NCBI GenBank assembly: GCA_001644045.1
Contig: LUUF01000035.1
Coordinates: forward strand, 1-64,000
DNA length: 64,000 bases
Reading direction: 5' to 3'
From: Methylomonas methanica
GTDB taxonomy: Bacteria > Pseudomonadota > Gammaproteobacteria > Methylococcales > Methylomonadaceae
The position numbers and the translations under genes were made by a program. Positions 46,237 to 55,212 of this stretch are shown piece after piece. The notes below the pieces were generated by a model. It worked only from the letters and a program-made list of their open reading frames with translations. It searched no databases and was not told the DNA's origin. The first letter of the stretch is position 1. Each line of letters starts with the position of its first letter.

Positions 46237-46776
46237 TTAATGAATGTGCACTTCCCGCGATTTGGATTTATCGCTTCTTGCCAGCGTATAGTCATCCTGG
46301 TCGCCGAGCATGGGCGTACCATCACTGTTGAGTTGAATCAGGGTGCCTTCGTCTTTAATACTAAATTTGCGATTGAGATCGTTTTTATTGGATGTTAACG
46401 ACAATATCCGCGTTTTGTCATCCCAGTCGTACTTGCCCTTCTCGTAAAACTCTCTGGAAGAGGCTTTTGCGTATTGAGTCACTAATAAGTAATTGTTCTT
46501 TTGTTTCAACGACAAGGTCATTTTAAAGCCATCGCAATCTTTTTCCTTGCAGGGCAAATATCCGTAAAACACGCCGCGAAACCCCTCGGTTTTGTCCGCC
46601 AGATCGGTATGGGCGGAATGATCCATGTCTTTCTGATGAATCATTTCCCGCGCCTTGAGCGTTTTTTCCTGGAGTTGCTTATCGGATTCCGCCCAAGCCG
46701 GGTGGAGTGCCGGAAGCAACGCACCTAAAAAAATCAACGTCACATTTTTCTTAATTTTTCTAGTTAATGTTTGCAT
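46237..46776 (-). CDS. NlpE-N-terminal-like exported protein
   Basis: A 179-residue exported protein with a signal peptide (NVTLIFLGALLPALHPAWA), a Met/His-containing helix (MIHQKDMDHSAH), and a C-terminal NlpE/copper-resistance-like barrel: FRGVFYGYLPCKEKDCDGF, YLLVTQY, EKGKYDWDD, LIQLNSDGTPM. The CxxxxC spacing differs slightly from CxxC forms. E. coli NlpE is linked to copper and surface sensing; a similar role here is inferred. The start at 46776 is chosen for its signal peptide; the reading frame is open to 46914. Confidence 0.65.
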   Translation of the reverse strand: MQTLTRKIKKNVTLIFLGALLPALHPAWAESDKQLQEKTLKAREMIHQKDMDHSAHTDLADKTEGFRGVFYGYLPCKEKDCDGFKMTLSLKQKNNYLLVTQYAKASSREFYEKGKYDWDDKTRILSLTSNKNDLNRKFSIKDEGTLIQLNSDGTPMLGDQDDYTLARSDKSKSREVHIH

Positions 46777-47356
46777 ATGAGATTTTTCTGTTTCAGTGAG
46801 TAAAGTGGTCAAACAAGAGCAAATAAGGCTGAAGAGTACCAGCATAATCGCTAATTTCAACTTGGCAGGTATTATTCTATCGCCAACAAGCATTCCACTT
46901 GCCAGACTTTTCATGTAAAGCCGCTTCGGTTATTCAAGTCAAACCGCACTCATCACGTTTGTTGAATCCGTTAATCGCGCAAAACCTAAGCGCTATTTAC
47001 GGAGACTGCTTGCGAAAACATCCTCAAACTCATAATATTGATACGATATTTGTTTGACAAGCCAGCTCGTTTCTTTTATTGTTTCGAATCGCTACCATAG
47101 AGCAAGTCGGCAATGCCTAATTCAGTCTTTTTTCAGACCGGAACTGCTCATATGGAGGTGTAACACAATTCCTGGCTGATGTATTCAATCCATTCAGCGA
47201 CAGATTCGATCTTGCTCGGCGGAGCGAGCAGGCAGTTAGTATCGAAAAATCGCTGCGGTTGACGTCAAATCAGTGCCGGCCCTGATAAGGCGAACAGGTT
47301 TTTTATTTCAAACTCGGTGTGGCACTGACCGATTTACTATCTTAAGAGGTAAAACC
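46777..47356. other. Gene-free region with a structured leader
   Basis: No convincing gene. Near its end, 47205-47246 can form a nested hairpin (TGCTCG/CGAGCA inside TTCGAT/ATCGAA). TCAGTGCC (47270-47277) is perfectly complementary to GGCACTGA (47321-47328), 29 nt before the next start codon; between them lies CCTG..CAGG followed by six Ts. It may be a regulatory leader. Confidence 0.4.
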
Positions 47357-47542
47357 ATGACAGAAGTAAAACAAGAAAAAGATAACTTCGTGTTGTATGT
47401 GGTGTTGGCTACCGCAGTTGTCGTTGGCGCCATTCTGGCGGTAAAAATGAGCGAAAACGAAAAATTTGCGCCGATCAAGGATCAAATTGCCGAAGAGAAT
47501 CGCTTAATGAACATCCGCGTCATCGGCAACCGCGAGGATTAA
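47357..47542 (+). CDS. Small single-span membrane protein, unknown function
   Basis: A 61-residue protein with one membrane segment (FVLYVVLATAVVVGAILAV, about residues 10-28), then a charged tail (ENEKFAPIKDQIAEENRLMNIRVI). AAGAGGT lies just upstream of the ATG at 47357, which favours it over a longer frame from 47273. It is 2 nt from the next gene, so the two form a pair. Not recognised. Confidence 0.62.
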   Translation: MTEVKQEKDNFVLYVVLATAVVVGAILAVKMSENEKFAPIKDQIAEENRLMNIRVIGNRED

Positions 47543-47544
47543 TT

Positions 47545-47904
47545 ATGATGAAAACAACTTTTATCGGCACCCTGTTAGCCTCTCTATTGTTGGCCAGCCC
47601 CGTCCAGGCTACCGAATATATTTACCGCGACATAATGGCGAACACCCTCGCCCCTGAGCACTGCCAAGTTGAGGGCAAAGCCAAGGAAAATGCTGCCAAA
47701 AGCTACAATATCGACAGATTCAGCAAGAAATTCTGCCAATCCCAAGGTTACGGCTGGCATGTTGATGAGATTAAAAGCACGGGCAACACAGTTTGCGACA
47801 CCTGCAGCAACCCGCAGGAAGCAAAATGCCGTCAGCAAGATGTCGTGGTTAGTTGCAAGCGGATTAAACCGGGTACGGTAGGTATGCTACCCGGCAAAGG
47901 ATAA
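47545..47904 (+). CDS. Small cysteine-rich exported protein, unknown function
   Basis: A 119-residue protein with a signal peptide (FIGTLLASLLLASPVQA) and seven cysteines in the mature part (EHCQVE, KFCQS, TVCDTCSN, AKCRQQ, VSCKR). Disulfides or a metal site are likely; the CDTC pair is notable. It follows the small membrane protein after 2 nt. Not recognised. Confidence 0.65.
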   Translation: MMKTTFIGTLLASLLLASPVQATEYIYRDIMANTLAPEHCQVEGKAKENAAKSYNIDRFSKKFCQSQGYGWHVDEIKSTGNTVCDTCSNPQEAKCRQQDVVVSCKRIKPGTVGMLPGKG

Positions 47905-47956
47905 TTTAAAACTTAGAGCCCAAGGGATCAGCAATCCCGGATTTTCCACACCTGAC

Positions 47957-47985
47957 GCCGCCGGAAAACTAAGTTTACCGGCGGC
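47957..47985. terminator. Hairpin between convergent genes
   Basis: A perfect 8-bp GC stem (GCCGCCGG / CCGGCGGC) extended by A/T pairs; no T tract on either side. It lies between two converging gene ends and may act as a terminator or RNA stabiliser. Confidence 0.4.
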
Positions 47986-47999
47986 CCAGCCAGCCTCAA

Positions 48000-48431
48000 T
48001 CAGGGCTGCAACCATTCGATAATATGATCTTCCAGATCGGTAACTTGCGACTCCTTGATCGCATAACTGCCGATAGACACACCAGCCTCTTTGACTGACT
48101 CGCTAGTCCCGGTAAGCAAGGGATGCCAGCTAGGCAACGGTTCACCATCGGTTAACAAGCGATACGCACAGGTTGACGGCAACCAGTTGTACTCGGCGAA
48201 ATCGTGCTGCTTCAAATCGATACACTCCGGCACCAGCGTGCAACGCTCGCTATAACGCGTGCAACGGCAGGTCTCTAAATCGATCAAATCGCACGCCACG
48301 CTGGTAAACGCAATTTCGCCGGTGTCTTCGTCTTCTAGCTTATTCAAACAACACTTGCCGCAGTTATCGCACAGCGATTCCCACTCTTCCGTGCTCATTT
48401 GCGCCAGGGTCTTGGTTTCCCAAAAATTCAT
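48000..48431 (-). CDS. ycgN: YcgN family cysteine-cluster protein
   Basis: A 143-residue protein matching the UPF0260/YcgN pattern: WESLCDNCGKCCLNKLED, TSVACDLIDLETCRCTRY and FAEYNWLPSTCAYR. The ordered cysteines suggest metal (possibly zinc or Fe-S) binding. Function unknown. It starts 4 nt after ftsX ends, so it is in the ftsEX operon. Confidence 0.88.
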   Translation of the reverse strand: MNFWETKTLAQMSTEEWESLCDNCGKCCLNKLEDEDTGEIAFTSVACDLIDLETCRCTRYSERCTLVPECIDLKQHDFAEYNWLPSTCAYRLLTDGEPLPSWHPLLTGTSESVKEAGVSIGSYAIKESQVTDLEDHIIEWLQP

Positions 48432-48435
48432 CGTC

Positions 48436-49404
48436 TTATTGCGGTTTTAGTTGGCGTAACTGATAGTGCAACACCGCCCAGGAACCCACTACCGCCAACA
48501 CGGACGAGATCATCAATAGCAAAATAAATTCCGAGAAACTCAAAAACAGTAAGTCGAACGAACTGTTATACAAGGTCGATAGTTTCTCCACCGGCGTTTC
48601 CAGGATCAACAGCATGATAGTCATGATCAGCCAGCCCAGAAAACCCGAGATAAAACCCAGCCAAAAACCGGTGTACAAAAATGGCCGTTGAATAAAAGCA
48701 TGAGTAGCGCCAACCAGTTTGGAAATAAACACTTCGTCCTGACGATTCTGCAATTCCAGCCTAATAGTGTTGCCGGTGATGAACGTTACCGCAAAACCCA
48801 GCAACAGACTGACCAACATCACCCCACGGCTGGCGATCAGCATGATGGTTTGCAAGCGCGCCACCCACTGCATATCGACCTGCACGAAATCCACTTGCGG
48901 GAATTGTTTAAAATCAGACATCAATTTTTCGATGTCTTCGTTATTTTCCAGCGCATTTTTCGGCACTACCTGAATCACGCTCGGCAAGGGATTGCGTTCC
49001 AGCGCATTCAACGCATCACTGAAACCGCTATTGGCTTTGAACTCCTCCAAGGCTTGCTTCTTGCTGATAAATTTAACTTCCACAACGCTACCGTTTTGCT
49101 GGATTTGCTCGGCAAGCTTCTGTCCGGCCGCATCCGTAATGTTGTCGTGCAAAAACAGGGACATCTGATTGCTGGATTCCAGATTACCCGTCAATTGCTG
49201 AATGTTGGCGACGACGATATAAAAGCTGCTGGCCAAGGAAATGGCGATGGCCAATACCAGGATGGTCATGGCAGAAGTAAAAGGCGTACGGCTCAATCGG
49301 CCCAGGCTGGAAAACAGGCCATGGGCATGATTAAGCAAATAGGCGTGAAATAATTCGACTAGCCTGCTGCCCGCTTGTTTGCGGTGATTGTGTTTCATCG
49401 TCAA
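48436..49404 (-). CDS. ftsX: Cell division protein FtsX (permease-like)
   Basis: A 322-residue membrane protein: a membrane segment (AMTILVLAIAISLASSFYIVV, residues ~43-63), a periplasmic loop, and three C-terminal membrane segments, the FtsX topology. With FtsE it controls peptidoglycan hydrolases at the septum. It overlaps ftsE by 4 nt. Confidence 0.94.
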   Translation of the reverse strand: MTMKHNHRKQAGSRLVELFHAYLLNHAHGLFSSLGRLSRTPFTSAMTILVLAIAISLASSFYIVVANIQQLTGNLESSNQMSLFLHDNITDAAGQKLAEQIQQNGSVVEVKFISKKQALEEFKANSGFSDALNALERNPLPSVIQVVPKNALENNEDIEKLMSDFKQFPQVDFVQVDMQWVARLQTIMLIASRGVMLVSLLLGFAVTFITGNTIRLELQNRQDEVFISKLVGATHAFIQRPFLYTGFWLGFISGFLGWLIMTIMLLILETPVEKLSTLYNSSFDLLFLSFSEFILLLMISSVLAVVGSWAVLHYQLRQLKPQ

Positions 49405-50057
49405 CTCGCTATCAAATGGCCTTTATCGAGCGTCAACACTCGATGGCCGAGATGATTGATCAATTCTATATCGTGGCTGGCTATCAATACCGTCACCCCG
49501 ACTTGTTTGAATTGCTCGAACATGAACATCACTTCGGCGGACAGATCAGGGTCCAGGTTACCGGTTGGCTCGTCGGCCAGAATCAGCTTAGGTTTGTTGA
49601 CAATGGCTCGGGCGATACCCACGCGCTGTTGCTCCCCACCGGACAGTGCCAAGGGATGTTTTTTTTCCTTACCTAGCAGACCCACTTTATCCAGAGATGC
49701 CCGCACCCGCCGCGCCACTTCCTGATGGTTGTAACCCGAGACCACCAATGGCAGGGCCACGTTATCGAATACCGTTCTATCGTTCAGCAATTTGTAATCC
49801 TGAAAAATCAGGCCCAGGTTGCGACGCATATAGGGGATTTTCCGCTCGCCGATGCGGGTAATATCCTGGCCGTCCAGCAATACGCTGCCGCGCGTACATT
49901 GCTCCATCATCGCGATCAACTTCAGCAATGTACTTTTGCCGGCGCCGGAACGGCCGGTTAAAAATGCCATTTCGCCGCGATGCAAGTGAAAACTGACATC
50001 AGTCAGGGCTTCGCCGGCATCGGGATAGCGTTTGCTTACGTGTTCGAATCTCAACAT
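49401..50057 (-). CDS. ftsE: Cell division ATP-binding protein FtsE
   Basis: A 218-residue ABC ATPase: Walker [10 protein letters not shown], signature [16 protein letters not shown], Walker [14 protein letters not shown]-loop IASHD. It pairs with FtsX. It starts 19 nt after the ctaA-ftsY reading frame, keeping the usual ftsY-ftsE-ftsX order. Confidence 0.95.
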   Translation of the reverse strand: MLRFEHVSKRYPDAGEALTDVSFHLHRGEMAFLTGRSGAGKSTLLKLIAMMEQCTRGSVLLDGQDITRIGERKIPYMRRNLGLIFQDYKLLNDRTVFDNVALPLVVSGYNHQEVARRVRASLDKVGLLGKEKKHPLALSGGEQQRVGIARAIVNKPKLILADEPTGNLDPDLSAEVMFMFEQFKQVGVTVLIASHDIELINHLGHRVLTLDKGHLIAS

Positions 50058-50076
50058 GGGATCAATCTGTTACGCT

Positions 50077-52044
50077 TCATTCTTGAACAAATAGGGCATC
50101 GACGAAGTTTTGCGCATTAAAATCCTGTAAATCGTCTATCTGCTCGCCCACGCCGATAAAGCGGATTGGAATATGCAGTTGATTGGCCAACGCGAAAATA
50201 ATGCCGCCCTTGGCGGTACCGTCCAGCTTGGTTAACGCGATGCCGGTCAACTCCACCGCTTCATTGAATAGTTTAGCCTGCGACAAGGCATTCTGCCCGG
50301 TGCCTGCGTCCAGTATCAGCAGTACCTCATGCGGCGCGGACTCGTCCAGCTTGGTCATGATGCGTTTGATTTTTTTCAATTCGTCCATCAGGTTGGACTT
50401 GGTATGCAAACGTCCGGCGGTATCCGCGATCAATACATCCACCCCTTTGGCTTTGGCGGACTGCAAGGCATCGAAAATCACCGATGCGGAATCGGCACCG
50501 GTATGCTGCGCCACGACTTGTATATCGTTACGCTCGCCCCAGGTTTGCAATTGCTCGACTGCCGCGGCCCTGAAGGTGTCTCCCGCCGCCAGCATCACGC
50601 TATGGCCTTGCTGTTGCAGGCGTTTGGCCAGTTTGCCTATCGAAGTTGTCTTGCCGGCACCGTTAACACCCACCACTAGAATCACGAACGGCCCATCCTG
50701 CTTAGGAATTTGTAGCGGCAAACTGCACGGTTCCAGCATGGCCAATAAATTTTGCTTCAAGGTTTGGCTCAATACCTGGCCATCGCTGAGTTGATCGCGC
50801 TCCAAACTATCGGTCAGTTGCTTGATCAATTGCGTGGTGGTTTCGATACCCAAGTCGGCCATTAATAATTGAGCTTCGATGTCCGCCAATAACTCCTTGG
50901 TAACCGCTTTTTGCCCGAATGCCAAGCTGCTCAGTACCCCGCCCAGGCCGGTTCGGGTTCTTTTCAGCTGGGTGGTTAAACGCAAATATAAGGAATCTTC
51001 GCGGCTTACCTGAGGTACTTCCGCAGGCACTTGTTCAGTTGCAACAGTCTCCACGGCTTCGAAGGCTACACTTTCGTCTTCTGTTCCCGTGCTGTAACGG
51101 CTGTAAAACAAAATCCCCAGCAACGGCAACATCAGCAATGCGGCGACCGCATTATGCGCAACGGCCAACGCTAGAGGCAGCTGGTACTTGACGCTAAAAA
51201 TCCCCAGCGCAATCTGCACCAATAACAGCAGGCTCAGGATATTCCCCGCCAAACGCACCGGTTTTGGATAACGTTCCGAAGTAGCCGACAACATCAAGGC
51301 GCTGAGGACCAGGAAAGTAAATGCCGCCAAAACGCGATGCAGCCCCTGAATCGCCATTTTCGCATCGGCGGAAAGACCGCTGTCTCTGAACAAATCCAAG
51401 ATGCTCAGATAATCGGCTCCCGGTAACCATTCGCCGTTACAACGCGGAAAATCGCTGCACGCCAATCCGGCGTAGTTGCTACTGACCCAGCCGCCCAGCA
51501 CGATCTGCGCCAGCAAGACCAGTATCGCCAAACCGGTGAATATGATGGGGCCGGAACGAACCGGCCTTTTTTCGGCGGCTGGATTAAGTCGCAAATAGCT
51601 CCAGCCTAAGGTCCAAAACGTGAAAAAGCCTAATAACAAATGCGCCGTTACGACGCCGGGTCGCGTGCCGGATGTAACCGCCCACATGCCCAAACCGGCT
51701 TGCCCGGCAATCAACAGTAATACCGAGGCAGTCAACATCACCGCAGGCGAACGCGGCTTTTCCTTCCACGCCAGTCCAAACCAGATCAACACCAATACTG
51801 CCAGACCGCCCGCCAAGTAGCGGTGAGTCATTTCTTTCCAGGCTTTTGCGGTATCCAAGGCATACTGCGGAAATCCGGCAGCCGCATCGGCTTTAAATTC
51901 GGCGCTGTCGCTGACAATTGCCTTGCCGTAACAGCCTGGCCAATCCGGGCAGCCCAAGCCGGCGTGGGTTAGTCGCACATAGGCGCCGACGATAATGACT
52001 AGCAGCGCCAAAAACGCGCAGCACAGGGTTAATTTTCTGAACAT
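50077..52044 (-). CDS. ctaA-ftsY: Heme A synthase-FtsY fusion (CtaA joined to SRP receptor)
   Basis: A single uninterrupted frame of 655 codons. Residues 1-318 are a full-length CtaA/COX15 (converts heme O to heme A): eight membrane spans, the four haem histidines at 74, 135, 236 and 297, and CPDWPGCYG and CSDFPRCNG. Residues 319-350 are an acidic linker. Residues 351-655 are the FtsY NG domain: GVNGAGKTT (459-467), DTFRAAA, DTAGRL, TKLDGTAKGG, GVGEQIDDL. The usual acidic A domain of FtsY is replaced by CtaA plus the linker. GTG codons at residues 331 and 339 could give separate FtsY translation, but SD signals are weak. Operon context: SURF1 upstream, ftsEX downstream. Confidence 0.88.
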   Translation of the reverse strand: MFRKLTLCCAFLALLVIIVGAYVRLTHAGLGCPDWPGCYGKAIVSDSAEFKADAAAGFPQYALDTAKAWKEMTHRYLAGGLAVLVLIWFGLAWKEKPRSPAVMLTASVLLLIAGQAGLGMWAVTSGTRPGVVTAHLLLGFFTFWTLGWSYLRLNPAAEKRPVRSGPIIFTGLAILVLLAQIVLGGWVSSNYAGLACSDFPRCNGEWLPGADYLSILDLFRDSGLSADAKMAIQGLHRVLAAFTFLVLSALMLSATSERYPKPVRLAGNILSLLLLVQIALGIFSVKYQLPLALAVAHNAVAALLMLPLLGILFYSRYSTGTEDESVAFEAVETVATEQVPAEVPQVSREDSLYLRLTTQLKRTRTGLGGVLSSLAFGQKAVTKELLADIEAQLLMADLGIETTTQLIKQLTDSLERDQLSDGQVLSQTLKQNLLAMLEPCSLPLQIPKQDGPFVILVVGVNGAGKTTSIGKLAKRLQQQGHSVMLAAGDTFRAAAVEQLQTWGERNDIQVVAQHTGADSASVIFDALQSAKAKGVDVLIADTAGRLHTKSNLMDELKKIKRIMTKLDESAPHEVLLILDAGTGQNALSQAKLFNEAVELTGIALTKLDGTAKGGIIFALANQLHIPIRFIGVGEQIDDLQDFNAQNFVDALFVQE

Positions 52045-52048
52045 ATTT

Positions 52049-52636
52049 CTAACCGATTTGTGAAATTCTGAGTAACTTGTTTAAGTCGCTTTTGACTTGG
52101 TAAGGATCGTAACCCGGGGCGTATTGCATCATCAGGTTGCCCAGTGGGTCCATGATGATCAGCATGCCTTCCGGCAAAGGCCGTGCGCTTAATTGTTTTA
52201 ATTTTTCCTGCAAGGAGGCGGCTGGCAACGCTTTCAACAAGCGGCCGTCGTCACGCCATTCGGCCGGCAGCTGATAAGTTTTGTCGAACAGCACCGCCAA
52301 GCGACGAATCCGGGCAATATCCTTACCCATCATTAATGTCAGTTGATTAGTTTTATACAAGGCATCGCGACATGCTTCCTCGCAATTCTTGGGTACCGGA
52401 TTCACTAACACCCAGTGGCCTTTCAACTCCTGCATGTTTTGCGCGGAAAATGTATCGTAGCCGGAAAATTCGTCGGCCGAGGTAACTTGCGGCGGCGTAA
52501 TCAGCGCGCCATTGTTGGTGCCTAGCTTGACTATCTCAGGATTTTTCGCCAAAAACCACGCAAACCCAAAGGGCACAATGGACATGGCAAATATCACTAT
52601 GATGGTGATGCGGTTTTTTTTATATTGATTATCCAC
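52049..52636 (-). CDS. Membrane-anchored SCO/thioredoxin-like cytochrome oxidase-associated protein
   Basis: A 195-residue protein with one N-terminal membrane span (RITIIVIFAMSIVPFGFAWFLA) and a thioredoxin-like domain carrying NCEEACRDALYKT, a CxxxC pair of the SCO1/SenC type. The C-terminus GMLIIMDPLGNLMMQY matches the family fold. It sits between surf1 and ctaA. It probably helps insert copper or manage thiols for the oxidase; a canonical SCO with its distal His was not seen. Confidence 0.72.
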   Translation of the reverse strand: MDNQYKKNRITIIVIFAMSIVPFGFAWFLAKNPEIVKLGTNNGALITPPQVTSADEFSGYDTFSAQNMQELKGHWVLVNPVPKNCEEACRDALYKTNQLTLMMGKDIARIRRLAVLFDKTYQLPAEWRDDGRLLKALPAASLQEKLKQLSARPLPEGMLIIMDPLGNLMMQYAPGYDPYQVKSDLNKLLRISQIG

Positions 52637-53372
52637 GGTGTATTTTTCGACTACTGATCCAAATAAATAGGGCTGTTAACGTCAGCGCCAATCCGAACCA
52701 TTGTACTGCATAGGCTCGATGTTTTTCAGGCGGGATTGCGACGGCAATCTTCCATTGCCGTTGATAGCCCTCGGGCTGCGCCGGGTCCAGCTCGATCTGA
52801 TAATCGGCCAATGCATACCCCAATTTATCCGCCAAGAGCTTGCTATCGACAATTTGCACCCTGACCGGCCACGTTTCCCCTGGAATTTCCGCACCCTTTA
52901 ATTTCAAACCAGGTTCGAGAAAACGGTTGATTCTGCCACGCACTTGCTGCGCAGCCACGCCGATACTGATGTCCGGCAAAACTTCTCGCGAGACGCCCAA
53001 GGCCACCCAACCGCGGTTAACTAATACGCCAGGCTGCCCGCCGTCGGGCAAAAACGGCGTTAAAACCAGGTAACCCGGTTTACCGTTCAGCATCTGGTTA
53101 TCGATCAAAATCTGATGCTTGGTATCGTAATGCCCGTTCACTGACACGGGTCGATAGCGTAAAACATCCTTATCGATTCCGGTTTGCCGAGTTAAATCCA
53201 AGGCTTCCGCGCTGGCGGCATCTTGCTGTTGCGCCAGTAAAATCCTTTTTTGTTCGCCGCGTCCCAACTGCCAAAATCCCAAACTGCACAACAAACCGAA
53301 TAACAGCAGATATCCGCTCAATGCCGGCAGCGAACAACTGAATTCGATACCCCGCGTACTAAATTTGATCAT
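52629..53372 (-). CDS. SURF1 family cytochrome oxidase assembly protein
   Basis: A 247-residue protein with membrane segments at both ends (YLLLFGLLCSLGFWQLGRGEQKR and WFGLALTLTALFIWIS). The SURF1 marks FWQLGR and VLVNRGWVALG are present. It helps haem a insertion into CoxA. It overlaps the downstream SCO-like gene by 8 nt. Confidence 0.9.
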   Translation of the reverse strand: MIKFSTRGIEFSCSLPALSGYLLLFGLLCSLGFWQLGRGEQKRILLAQQQDAASAEALDLTRQTGIDKDVLRYRPVSVNGHYDTKHQILIDNQMLNGKPGYLVLTPFLPDGGQPGVLVNRGWVALGVSREVLPDISIGVAAQQVRGRINRFLEPGLKLKGAEIPGETWPVRVQIVDSKLLADKLGYALADYQIELDPAQPEGYQRQWKIAVAIPPEKHRAYAVQWFGLALTLTALFIWISSRKIHRG

Positions 53373-53457
53373 AGGTGAATGCTCCTGTGTGGATATGCGC
53401 TATTGGCAAGCGTACCCGAATCGCCGAGAATGCAGGTTTTTATTTATTATCGCCGCC

Positions 53458-53718
53458 ATGCTCATCAAAACGCTCACTATCGTCGCATTTCTGGCCATCG
53501 TCATCAGTCTTGGTTCCGCGCTGTTTCATATTGTCAAACACAAGGAAGATAGCGATTCGGCGAAAACCGCCAAGGCATTAACCATGCGCATCGGTCTTTC
53601 GCTGGCTTTGTTCGTCCTGCTGTTCATCGCATATGCCAGCGGCATGATTCAACCCCACGGCATTGGCGCGCGCATGCATGCCAATCAAAACCCGCCAACA
53701 ACAATCTCAAACCCTTAA
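53458..53718 (+). CDS. DUF2909 twin-transmembrane protein
   Basis: An 86-residue protein with two membrane spans (KTLTIVAFLAIVISLGSALFHIV and MRIGLSLALFVLLFIAYASGM) around a charged loop (KHKEDSDSAKTAKALT). The family recurs in cytochrome oxidase operons, usually between coxC and surf1, as here, on the opposite strand. The start at 53458 gives family length; the frame is open to 53365. Role in oxidase assembly unproven. Confidence 0.82.
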   Translation: MLIKTLTIVAFLAIVISLGSALFHIVKHKEDSDSAKTAKALTMRIGLSLALFVLLFIAYASGMIQPHGIGARMHANQNPPTTISNP

Positions 53719-53727
53719 AGGACCGAC

Positions 53728-53763
53728 AAAAAAAAAGCGCGATCCGCAAAGACCGCGCTTTTT
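53728..53763. terminator. Bidirectional terminator between DUF2909 and coxC
   Basis: The stem AAAAAGCGCG..TC / GA..CGCGCTTTTT has one mismatch and a 6-nt loop, with A and T tracts on the two sides. Confidence 0.88.
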
Positions 53764-53782
53764 CCAGTGTATTTAAAGGCTG

Positions 53783-54658
53783 TTACATCATGTAAACAAA
53801 CACGAACAGACCCAACCAGACCACGTCAACAAAGTGCCAATACCAAGCTGCCGCTTCGAAGGCGAAATGGTTTTCCGGGGTGAAATGGCCTTTCCAGCTT
53901 CTGAACAACACCACCGATAAAATAATAGCGCCGACGCACACGTGGAAACCGTGGAAACCGGTCAACATGAAGAAGGTTGAGCCGTAAATACCGGAACCCA
54001 GGGTCAAACCCATCTCGTGATAGGCTTCGTAATACTCGGTTGCTTGAAAAGCAACGAATAAAAAGCCCAAACCGACGGTAGCGATCAAACCTTTGATCAG
54101 TTGATCGCGATTTTTTGCTAACAAGCCGTGATGCGCCCAGGTGCAGGTTACGCCGCTGGACAACAGCAACAGGGTATTCAGGAACGGTAAACCAAAAGCT
54201 CCCATCGGTTCGAAATCGCCGCCCACTTTACCTGGACCGTTAGTCGGCCAAACCGCTTGGAACGCCGGCCACAAAGCATCGTGTGTTGAACGGCCCGGCC
54301 CGCTTGGTAGACCGGTTTCACCCAACCATGTGACCGATAAATTACGCGTATACCAGAGTGCGCCAAAGAAAACGGCGAAGAACATGACTTCGGAAAAAAT
54401 GAACCACATCATGCCCATACGATAAGAAATACCGACGCCGTGGTTGTACATACCGGATTCGCTCTCGGTGGACTGCAGCGCAAACCACAAACCCAGCATC
54501 ACCAGAAATATCACAAAACCCGTCAACATCATACCGGGGCCGATCGACGAACCGTTCAGATGATTGGCAAAACCCGCCAGCGTCATCATCAAGCCGCCGG
54601 TAGCCAAAACCGGCCACACGGCCTTATGCGGTATGTAATAACTATCGTGTGTAGACAT
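53783..54658 (-). CDS. coxC: Cytochrome c oxidase subunit III
   Basis: A 291-residue protein with seven predicted membrane spans. FHGFHVCVGAIIL and FEAAAWYWHFVDVVWLGLFVFVYM are highly conserved subunit III segments; FIFSEVMFF is also present. It stabilises proton pumping in the aa3/caa3 oxidase. It is the last gene of the cox operon; a terminator follows. Confidence 0.95.
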   Translation of the reverse strand: MSTHDSYYIPHKAVWPVLATGGLMMTLAGFANHLNGSSIGPGMMLTGFVIFLVMLGLWFALQSTESESGMYNHGVGISYRMGMMWFIFSEVMFFAVFFGALWYTRNLSVTWLGETGLPSGPGRSTHDALWPAFQAVWPTNGPGKVGGDFEPMGAFGLPFLNTLLLLSSGVTCTWAHHGLLAKNRDQLIKGLIATVGLGFLFVAFQATEYYEAYHEMGLTLGSGIYGSTFFMLTGFHGFHVCVGAIILSVVLFRSWKGHFTPENHFAFEAAAWYWHFVDVVWLGLFVFVYMM

Positions 54659-54669
54659 ATCCTTCCCCT

Positions 54670-55212
54670 CTATTTTTTACTGATGTTAGTGTTATCAAAA
54701 AAAGTGTATGCAAGCGTGACGGTCTTATAGCGTTCGGGTAATGTCGGTTCTACAACGAAACGGACCGGCATGGTTTTTTCTTCGTTAGCTGCAAAGGTTT
54801 GTTCGGTAAAGCAAAAACACTGAGTCTTTTTGAAAAACTCCGCAGCCAAGCCAGGTGTGATACTGGGTATGGCTTGGGCAATCATCGGCTTATCAGTGTT
54901 GTTTTTGGCATAAAAATTAACCGTGTAGTATTCGCCCGGATGCACTTTCATGCTTTTCACCTCGGAGCGGAACAACATAGGCGTCGATTCGTTTAGGGAG
55001 GTGAGAAACTCCACAGTCACTTCCCTATTCTTATCCACCACGTACTCGGCTTCCTGTACGGCTTGACCTTCAACCTTGCCGTTTAAACCGGTTAAATCAC
55101 AGAGCACGTCATAAAGCGGCACCAAGGCATAACCGAAACCAAACATGGCTACCGCAACCAAAGCCAGCTTACGAACCAGCTTGGCATTTTTCTGCCTTAA
55201 ATCTTCGCTCAT
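54670..55212 (-). CDS. ctaG: Cytochrome c oxidase assembly protein CtaG/Cox11
   Basis: A 180-residue protein: one membrane span (LALVAVAMFGFGYALVPLYDVLCDLTG), a copper-binding CFCFTEQ motif, and the immunoglobulin-like body with MPVRFVVEP. It delivers Cu to the CuB site of CoxA. It starts with a 4-nt overlap (ATGA) on the 32-residue protein gene. Confidence 0.93.
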   Translation of the reverse strand: MSEDLRQKNAKLVRKLALVAVAMFGFGYALVPLYDVLCDLTGLNGKVEGQAVQEAEYVVDKNREVTVEFLTSLNESTPMLFRSEVKSMKVHPGEYYTVNFYAKNNTDKPMIAQAIPSITPGLAAEFFKKTQCFCFTEQTFAANEEKTMPVRFVVEPTLPERYKTVTLAYTFFDNTNISKK

